Below are positions 56,791 to 64,000 of a DNA stretch of 64,000 nt, piece after piece. The position numbers and the translations under genes were made by a program. Source of the DNA: Ipomoea triloba (lineage: Eukaryota > Streptophyta > Magnoliopsida > Solanales > Convolvulaceae); NCBI RefSeq assembly GCF_003576645.1, contig NC_044925.1, forward strand, positions 11,175,860-11,239,859, written 5' to 3'. The first letter of the stretch is position 1. Each line of letters begins with the position of its first letter. The notes below the pieces were generated by a model that was not told the origin of the DNA, made no database searches, and was given only the letters and a program-made list of their open reading frames with translations.

Positions 56791-56806
56791 GTTTTCTGTA
56801 GTAGTG

Positions 56807-57265
56807 ATATCAGAGCATCTATTATTCTAATTGACTAATTAACTGAAAATAAAAAAAGAATAATCGACTGAAAATGAATATGATATTACTAATTGACTGA
56901 ATACATAAAAGGAAATGAATTTTAATAATTGACTACAAATAAAAAATTATCCATAATTGACTAAAATGAAAAAGGAAATGATCAGATCATTGCATTTTAA
57001 TCAAAAAAGAAATGGAAATATTTCAATAACAATATTCTACATCATCAATAGTAAAGGCATATTTTAAACAATATTAAAGTTAAATTAAAAATGGAACGGA
57101 AATTAAAAATGAAACGAAAATATTTCAATAATAATATTCTACATCATCAATTAAAAGAGAACGGAAATTAGATAAAAATATCACTACATCTCATATTTTA
57201 ATTGACTGATATTCTATCATTATATATAAAAAGATCACTAATTTACTGATATTCTATCATTATAT
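56807..57265. other. A-rich degenerate repeat flanking the CACTA element
   Basis: Repeats AATTGACTGAAAATAA, AAAGGAAATG and ATTCTACATCATCAATAGTA. It continues the repeat found at 39230-39671 and shows that the CACTA element landed inside this low-complexity block. Confidence 0.65.
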
Positions 57266-57275
57266 ATTTTTTATT

Positions 57276-57866
57276 GAGCAAATACCAATTTTGGTCCCAC
57301 GACTATTAGCAAAATGACAATTTTGGTCTACATGTTTAATTTCTATCAATTTTGGTCCCACGACTATTGTTTTAGTACAATTTTCATCCACGACTATTAT
57401 TTTAGTGTCAAAATTCATCGCGCCGGTCACACATCCATTTAATACGTTAAAAATATAAAATTGTTAAGGGTATTTTTGTCATTTTCAACATAATATTCCA
57501 ATTTGTGCATGAATAAATGGATGTAAGCCCTAAGATCGATCAAAATTATTTACAGTTTTCCTCCTCATTTTACCTTAATTGGGGGAGAAAACTGTGAACT
57601 GTGATCGATCCTAGGGCTTAAATTTCTTTATTTATGCTCAAATTTGAATATTGAGTTGAAAAGGACGAAAATACCTTTAAAAATTCTAGATTTCGGCATG
57701 TTTTAAACGGAAGGCAACGCCATGAATTTTGGCACTAAAACTATAGTCGTGGGACCGAAATTGGTATTAAAATAATAGTCGTGGGACCAAAATTGGTAGA
57801 AATTAAACATGTGGACCAAAATTGTCATTTTGATAATAGTCGTGGGACCAAAATTGGTATTTGCTC
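57276..57866. mobile_element. Mutator-like MITE
   Basis: 591 bp with long inverted ends starting GAGCAAATACCAATTTTGGT (about 32 bp nearly perfect at the tips, extended by further inverted TTTTGGTCCCACGACTATT units). It is flanked by a 10-bp direct repeat ATTTTTTATT (57266-57275 and 57867-57876). The TSD size and long TIRs fit MULE-derived MITEs. No transposase. Confidence 0.85.
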
Positions 57867-57876
57867 ATTTTTTATT

Positions 57877-59690
57877 GTTCTCTGTAATTTCTCATCTTTC
57901 TCTTTATTGCTTAGTAATTGAGTCAAATTACGTCGCTCAGGACAAGATAGGCGTTCCCCATACATTAATCATCAAAAATAAAATAATAAACGGAATGGAA
58001 ACATACCTCAGAGAAGTCCAGCTTTGCAGCATTTGTGCGGCTACCCATCAACTTCACTGTTTTGGCATAAAGGATACTGTCCTGCACTATCTTTGCAAGC
58101 TCAGAAAAATGCCAACCATACCATTCTCATACCCTCATTGCATATGTGTTTAGCTCTTTATCAAGATCGTCCAATAGACTAATTGCTTGGACTATCAAGA
58201 CATGAAGATAGAGAAAAACAGCTAATGTTATTTTCTTTTGAAGTTCACATTTTGACAAACTGAAAAGAATAAAGCCAGTATCTTAGATCTAAGTCTTCTG
58301 CTGAAAACAAATAGCAATTTACCTTATCAGGGCTAAATTTTAGCTTGTATCTTGAAAGGCTGTGAGATAAACCATATATAAATTCATAAACCCAAGCTCA
58401 CTGGAGCCAAATCTTGAACAGCCAAACCAAATATGAGCTCAGTTAATTGATTTCTCAATCCTCTCATCAATTCCATGACCGTACTGTTGTGCACAGTCAA
58501 TTTGCTGCAGGCAAATGGTAGTTTAAGATCACAGAATATAAGAGAAACGAATTAAATGAAAAGAAATGAGATCTTAGCCCTCTTAAAAGTAAAATACTAA
58601 AACAGAACCATGGATTCATCATATCCTAAAGTCACTAAAGCCTTGTTGGGATATAATTATCTGAAACCAATCCTTAAAAATTGAGAAAATTTGCCCAATT
58701 TCATAGCTTGAATCATCTATGTTAATGGTCTAGCCAAATCATTCTTGTATTTAGTTTCTCACAAGCAGCTACCATTTTTATTATGCAGTGGTACATAGAT
58801 GATTATATATGTATGTGTGTTTATATGAACTCAACAACAAAAGGCTGGTAATCTGCAGTCAGTTGACAAACAAAAAGAATCTTAAATTTGAGTTCAATCT
58901 CTTTTCTTAACCATGAATATACAAGAATGTTCTTGTGTAAACAGGGACATGGAAATCATAACAAGGGCAGACCACAGACAGATACAATATTTCACCATAT
59001 CTGCTTATCTTCCATTAAAATTCTTTTAAAAATTATAATAGCAAAAGGTAGCAAAATATAATCTGCATTTATATATATCTAGCAAGCCCTAGCTACACTA
59101 ATACAAGCAAAATAGATTGCTCCCAACAAAAAATGTATAGAAACTGATCAATCAACAATGGAGGATCGATAAGCATTAAAAATTCAAAAATACAGTCTCA
59201 AGAATTCATGAACTCTACAAATTATACCGATTTTCAACAAAGAACTCATTTAAATTACGGATTCAACATCATATACACAAACATATATAAATTCAGATCC
59301 ATCAAGGATATGCATAAGATGGCGAGAGGCAGGGGGCTTACAGAGGTTCTCTTTGTGAAGTCGCGATTTGGAATGAAATGAAAGGGAGTGTCCTGCAACA
59401 CAAATAATCAATTAAATCAGCAAACATTCCAACATATAGTGAATGGGATGTAGGGAGAAGAGTTGTGGTACTTGTTAGAGAGGAGCTGAGACCTCCTTGA
59501 GCTAAAATTGAGGCGGAGTGAGTGATGATGAGGGAGTTAAGCGGGTAGAGAATGGCGCGGTGAAGTGAGGTTAGGGCGGCGATTCATCCTCCTCGGACGT
59601 CATCGCAGCGGATGAAGACGGCATTGACGAGGACAGAGCTTGTGGCAGCGACTGTAGTGGCGTTGATTTGGAGGTGCAAACAATTAATCA
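57877..59690 (-). pseudogene. Possible captured exon fragments (unidentified gene)
   Basis: On the minus strand a frame at about 58110-58017 reads AKIVQDSILYAKTVKLMGSR and ends NAAKLDFSE at a GTATG donor. At about 58505-58400, after a TTGCAG-type acceptor, a frame reads TVHNSTVMELMRGLRNQLTE and continues LIFGLAVQDLAP. Intron-like A/T-rich sequence lies between them. 59480-59690 is GC-richer and promoter-like. I do not recognise the family. Its position just inside a CACTA-like terminus suggests gene capture, but the opposite terminus was not found. Confidence 0.35.
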
Positions 59691-59810
59691 TTTAGGTTTC
59701 CATATTAAATTAGGGGCGGTTTCTATAACCGTCTCAAAATAATCATTTAGAGGCGGTTATATATAATCGCCGCTAAGTATATGTCGCTAAAACATCAATT
59801 TGTTGTAGTG
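59691..59810. mobile_element. CACTA-like terminus with GGCGGTT subterminal repeats
   Basis: Ends AATTTGTTGTAGTG, the inverse of CACTACAACAAATT, a CACTA-type end. Before it stand GGGGCGGTTTCTATAACCGT and AGGCGGTTATATATAATCGC hairpin units. No partner end was found in the window. Confidence 0.6.
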
Positions 59811-59936
59811 GTTATTGAAGAAGTATTAAATGCAATTAACTAAGCAAGTGCTATAATAAAACAAACCAAAACAATAAAGCAAATCAAGTACAAACAAGCA
59901 TTTCACCTTGTTGTTTGTGAGAACATCCGAAATTTT

Positions 59937-62240
59937 CAATCGAATGGTATTGCCGAACGTAAGAATCGTACATTGAAAGAGATGATGAATGCGATGCTTA
60001 TAAGTTCGGGCCTACCTCAAAGCATGTGGGGTGAGGCGATTTTGACAAGTAACTACCTTTTGAATAAGGTACCTCACAAGAAGCTCGATAAGACTCCTTA
60101 TGAGCTGTGGAAAGGTAGGAAACCTTCCTACAAATACCTCAAAGTGTGGGGGTGTCTTGCCAAAGTTTTGGTTCCAACACCAAAGAAAATAAAGATAGGT
60201 CCAAAGACGGTGGATTGTATCTTTATTGGATATGCACACAATAGTAGTGCTTATAGGTTCTTAGTACACGAGTCCCAAAATCCGGACGTACATAAGAATA
60301 CTATAATCGAATCAAAGAATGCAAGTTTCTTTGAAAATGTATTTCCTTGTAGGTCTAATGAAAGACCAAGCACGTCACTTCGAGAAGTCGAGAGACCCAG
60401 TGCGTCACTTCGAGAGGTCGACAGATCAAGTACGTTACTTCGAGAGGTTAACATACCTAGTATGTCACTTCGAGAGGTTGACGGACCGATTTTGTCACTT
60501 CGAGAGATGGACGAACCAGGTACATCACTTCGAGAGGGTGATGTTGCTGACGAGCTTGAGCCGAGACGTAGTAAACGGGCGAGAGTTGAAAAATCATTTG
60601 GTCCTGATTTTCTGACTTACTTATTAGAGTATGATTCGAACACTCTAACTTGTTTGATAGAAAATGGACCGGATTTTCTATCTTGTTTGATAGAGAACGA
60701 ACCCAGGACTTTTCGAGAAGCTGTAACTTCTACGGAAGGTCCTATGTGGAAGGAAGCCATCAAAAGTGAAGTGGATTCTATCCTACAGAATCACACTTGG
60801 GAACTTGTTGATCTTCCTCCGGGTTGTAAACCTTTAGGATCCAAGTGGGTCTTTAAAAGGAAAATGAAACCAGATGGTTCCATCGAGAAGTATAAGGCTA
60901 GACTTGTAATCAAGGGTTACAGGCAACGAGAAGGCCTTGATTACTTTGATACGTATTCTCCTGTGACGAGAATAAATTCCATTAGGATGATCCTTGCCAT
61001 AGCCGCATTGCGGAATTTGGAAGTTCATCAAATGGATGTAAAAACAGCTTTCTTAAATGGTGAGTTAGATGAGGAAATCTACATGGACCAACCCGAAGGG
61101 TTTGTGGTTCCAGGCCAAGGAAAGAAAGTATGTAAGTTAGTTAAATCGCTATATGGTTTGAAACAAGCGCCTAAGCAATGGCACGAGAAGTTTGACCACT
61201 CGATGTTAACTAATGGGTTCAAAATAAACGAAAGTGACAAATGTATCTATGTTAAGGAAACGGTAGATGGCTACGTCATTCTTTGTTTATATGTGGATGA
61301 TATACTCATCATTGGTAGTAATGATCGAATGATCAAATCCACCAAGAACATGTTAAATGCAAGATTTGTCATGAAGGATATGGGTTTGACTGATTTAATC
61401 CTCGGGATTAAAATCATTAAAAGACCTGATGGTCTTGTGTTGAGCCAATATCATTACGTTGATAAAATCCTTGAAAAGTTTAACAAGGATGATAATCAAT
61501 TGGCTAATACACCTTTTGATACAAACGTTCAATTAACCAAGAACCACGGAGAGTGTATTTCTCAAGTAGAATATGCTCGGGTAATTGGTAGTTTGATGTA
61601 TCTTATGAGTTGTACAAGGCCGGATATTGCCTTTACTGTTAGTAAACTTAGCAGGTATACTAGCAATCCCGGTGTGATTCACTGGAAGGCAATAGTAAGG
61701 GTTATGAGATACTTGAGGTATACTCGTGATCTCGGATTGCACTATGTAAGATATCCTGCTGTACTTGAAGGGTATAGCGACGCTAGCTGGATATCTGACA
61801 TTAAGGATTCTAAATCCACGAGTGGTTATGTGTTTACACTAGCCGGTGCAGCCGTTGCATGGAAATCCTCCAAGCAAACAGTAATAGCTAGATCCACAAT
61901 GGAATCTGAAATGATTGCCTTGGACAAATGCTGTGAAGAGGCTGAATGGCTACGCCAATTTTTGGAAGATATTCCAAGTTGGGAAAGACCTGTACCTCCA
62001 ATTTGTGTGCATTGTGATAGTCAAGCAACAATTGGGAGAGTCAAGAGTCAGATTTATAATGGTAAGTCTAGACATATGCGTCGTAGACATAACACCATTA
62101 AACAACTCCTCGCAACTGGTGTTGTCTCGATTGACTTCGTGAGGTCAATAGACAATATAGCGGATCCGCTAACCAAAGGGTTGAGCAAAGAAGTTGTTGA
62201 GAAGTTGGCACGAGGAATGGGTCTAAAGCCCTTGGATTAA
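59937..62240 (+). pseudogene. pol: 5'-truncated Copia polyprotein (integrase end, RT, RNase H)
   Basis: Homology begins abruptly at [20 protein letters not shown], in the middle of the integrase core; the gag, protease and N-terminal integrase are missing. From there the frame is open for about 755 codons: integrase end ([18 protein letters not shown]), a repetitive SLREVDRPS linker, and reverse transcriptase ([20 protein letters not shown], catalytic [11 protein letters not shown]). It ends with RNase H ([38 protein letters not shown]). It is different from the other two Copia families here and on the opposite strand. It cannot make a full polyprotein. Confidence 0.9.
60375..60545 (+). repeat. 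In-frame 30-bp minisatellite in the Copia linker
   Basis: Six units starting at 60375, 60405, 60435, 60465, 60495 and 60525, each TCACTTCGAGAGGT-like. They encode SLREV(E/D)RPSx decapeptides between integrase and RT. Confidence 0.9.
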
Positions 62241-62821
62241 AAATTCCATAGTGGATACCCAACCTAGCTGGCACCTAGGTTCAATGGGACAACTAAATTG
62301 TGGAATAGCGTGTCACTGTGGGGGGCCCCCCGGACTCCCTACCACTCCTCGTTAAAACAGTGACTCCCGATTGAGGCTAGCACACTAGTGCTTTAATGAT
62401 TCGAGTGTATTTGACATATGCTTTGTATGCAATGTCAATTGACATATGTTGAGTTGCGGGAAACTCGAGAAAGAATCGCCTATGTGAGAGAGAAGTGAGG
62501 GTCGCTTCAAAGGAGAATTGAAGGGGCTTAATTCTTTAGAAACTCTTGCAGAACCAGGAACAGTGACCCACGACCAAAATGGGCACAGTCATGAGAACAA
62601 ACCGTGGTTGGAAGGTTCCTGTGTGAGATTTGTCAATGTCTACACAAACGGTAGTCGGTTCAAAGACATCACGTTCCACCGTACAGCCAATAGAGTACAT
62701 AGATCTCATGAGGCGAGGTTCAAAGGGTTACACCTACCTTTGCTATGCAGGAATCGACCGTTGAACGCAGTTTCCGTTTTCTAAAATACCCTTGAAAATC
62801 TTTTTCATTCATGTGGGGGAT
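62241..62821 (+). other. Copia 3' untranslated region and polypurine tract
   Basis: No gene. It ends in CATGTGGGGGAT (62810-62821), a typical Copia polypurine tract, directly before the LTR. Confidence 0.8.
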
Positions 62822-64000
62822 TGTTGGAAAAATTGCACTAAAATGGCATTTTAAGTGGCCATTTTGTGGTATAAATATCTGTGGGTCCACTTCCGATTTT
62901 GGGTCGGGTCAAAGTGGATTCGGGTTCTTCGTTCTTAGACGAAGAAATCGATATATTATACGCTCAAAATGGATAATGGGTGAATAAGAAATTGATTCTC
63001 AAAGTAGACCCATTTGAGATGGAATTCAAGTGTGGAAAGCTTATGTAGCTTTGTCCCACATTGATTTGGAATGAACTTTTGCACCACTATATATACAAGA
63101 GTCTTTCATGACTATTTAACTTGTATAGCATAGATGCTCTCTCTCGCGCGCAAGGGGGGGGGTGCAAATCAAATTCCAAAGTTGAGTTCGAAAGGCTTGA
63201 ACTCGTGTGCGCCGGCACCTGCGGGCACGAATGTCGTCCGAAAAGTGGCAGGCCTTGCGGGCTAAGTTATGCCATATTTTCGAACGAGTTTTCTGTCTCA
63301 GACCACATGAGATCGAACTGATCTCTCGTTCGAGACATCAAATGAATTGACCTCTCGAGAGGTAGTTCAATGTCTCGAACCAAGTCTCTTACAGGGCGAT
63401 ATCGCGCAGCCCCGGATCGGCGCGCGCATTTCATGTCTCGCGGACCAATTTGATGTCTCGATGCAGTGCGATGTCTCGAAGCTAGCACTTCTCGACGTCT
63501 CACGGCACGAGCTATGTCTCGAAGGTACGCAGATATGAACGATGTCTCGAGGAGCGACTCTGGTGACCTCTCGTTTGCGACCATTCACCTACTGGATCCG
63601 TTCAGAAATAACTGTTAATATTTCGGAGTTAATGTCATTAATTCCAATCTTTATTTCAGAGTTTATTTCTTGATTAAATGGATTAATAGTGGGTGTAAAT
63701 AGGTTGCTAATGGGTGGAGGTTACAAATGGGAATTAAATGCCAGATTTAATGCAATGATCCCATCCTTCACTACATATTCGTTGTGAGCAGCAGGTTTGA
63801 CATACATACACTAAGAACACACGAATACACTGTTTTTTTCCTCAAAACCCTGCTCATATTTCCTTCAAGCCATCTGCGTTCTTCCCACGGTTTAGTTCGT
63901 CGGGTCCAAGTTTGGGTGCACAAACGGCGGATCGTAGCACGTTTTATCCTGGGAAGCCTAGGCCGCAACGTTCCAGCACCTCGGGAAGCGGCAAATAAGG
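62822..64000 (+). repeat. 3' LTR of the truncated Copia element, runs off the window
   Basis: Starts TGTTGGAAAAATTGCAC right after the polypurine tract. A TATATATAC box lies at 63088-63096. At 63285-63560 it is packed with TGTCTCGA motifs. The LTR end is not reached. ORFs here (63267-63584 on the minus strand and others) are shadows of the repeat. Confidence 0.8.
63290..63550. promoter_or_regulatory. TGTCTC cluster in the Copia LTR
   Basis: TGTCTC or GAGACA occurs eight times in about 255 bases (63294, 63332, 63371, 63434, 63454, 63472, 63514, 63543), usually as TGTCTCGA. TGTCTC is the classical auxin response element. The sites lie downstream of the TATA box, in the presumed R/U5 region. 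Function is inferred from the motif only. Confidence 0.4.

Larger units (their letters stand above)
39672..56806 (+). mobile_element. CACTA (En/Spm) DNA transposon, 17.1 kb, with a nested LTR element
   Basis: Both ends carry the same 28-bp terminal inverted repeat beginning CACTACTACAGAAAACACAT (39672-39699 and 56779-56806), with a 3-bp TSD ATA. Subterminal arrays of CGACGTCGGTT and its inverse occupy 39690-40062 and 56375-56790. It contains a transposase gene (41637-45194) and a second intron-rich gene (45357-56086). The LTR element at 47839-55423 lies in an intron of the second gene, so the CACTA itself is about 9.5 kb. Both genes have nonsense codons, so it is probably immobile unless helped in trans. 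Confidence 0.95.

Overview
This is a transposon-dominated stretch of a flowering-plant nuclear genome, most likely a eudicot. The evidence is plant-type gene fragments (SWI3C-like SANT exons, an ARF-GAP exon, an RWP-RK gene), introns, Copia and Gypsy LTR retrotransposons of plant lineages, CACTA elements, MITEs, and a Helitron helicase relic. I found no intact ordinary single-copy host gene. Coordinates are backed where possible by target-site duplications (TSDs) read directly from the sequence.

Layout. 1-1634: the right part of a SIRE-like Copia LTR, cut by the window edge. 1635-5600: decayed sequence holding a Helitron helicase remnant (4071-4861), an ARF-GAP exon (4993-5083) and a SWI3C-like exon (5172-5535). 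5624-27246: an old minus-strand Copia element (TSD TCTAA) sitting in the SWI3C-like intron. It has itself been hit by a 3,036-bp solo LTR (6414-9449, TSD GACCG) and by a young, nearly intact 11.6-kb SIRE-type Copia (15171-26766, TSD TAATT). The SWI3C-like reading frame resumes in phase at 27290. 28176-38074: a minus-strand Gypsy element resembling the Tat lineage (TSD AGTTG). It has lost its reverse-transcriptase core and carries two antisense genes, one of them split by a PIF/Harbinger-like MITE (30375-31266, TSD TAA). 38555-38839: one terminus of a CACTA-like element. 39672-56806: a 17.1-kb CACTA transposon (TSD ATA, 28-bp perfect terminal repeats) with a transposase gene and a second, intron-containing gene that ends in a Ulp1/C48 protease-like domain. 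A 7.6-kb non-coding LTR element (47839-55423, TSD AATAC) lies in one intron of the second gene. 57276-57866: a Mutator-like MITE. 57877-59810: possible captured exons ending in another CACTA-like terminus. 59937-64000: a 5'-truncated plus-strand Copia polyprotein and the start of its 3' LTR.

The most unusual item is an apparently intact two-exon RWP-RK transcription-factor gene (18046-18991, plus strand) with its own TATA box. It lies antisense between the pol gene and the 3' LTR of the young SIRE element, inside that element's TSD. It looks like a regulatory gene being carried by a retrotransposon. Its intron survives, which fits the antisense orientation because the element's sense RNA would not present the splice sites.

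The other layered signals are a chimera of gene fragments beside a Helitron relic, antisense genes flanked by CCTCGG/CCGAGG palindromes in the Gypsy element, repeated in-frame minisatellite expansions inside transposon proteins, and a TGTCTC-rich LTR at the right edge.
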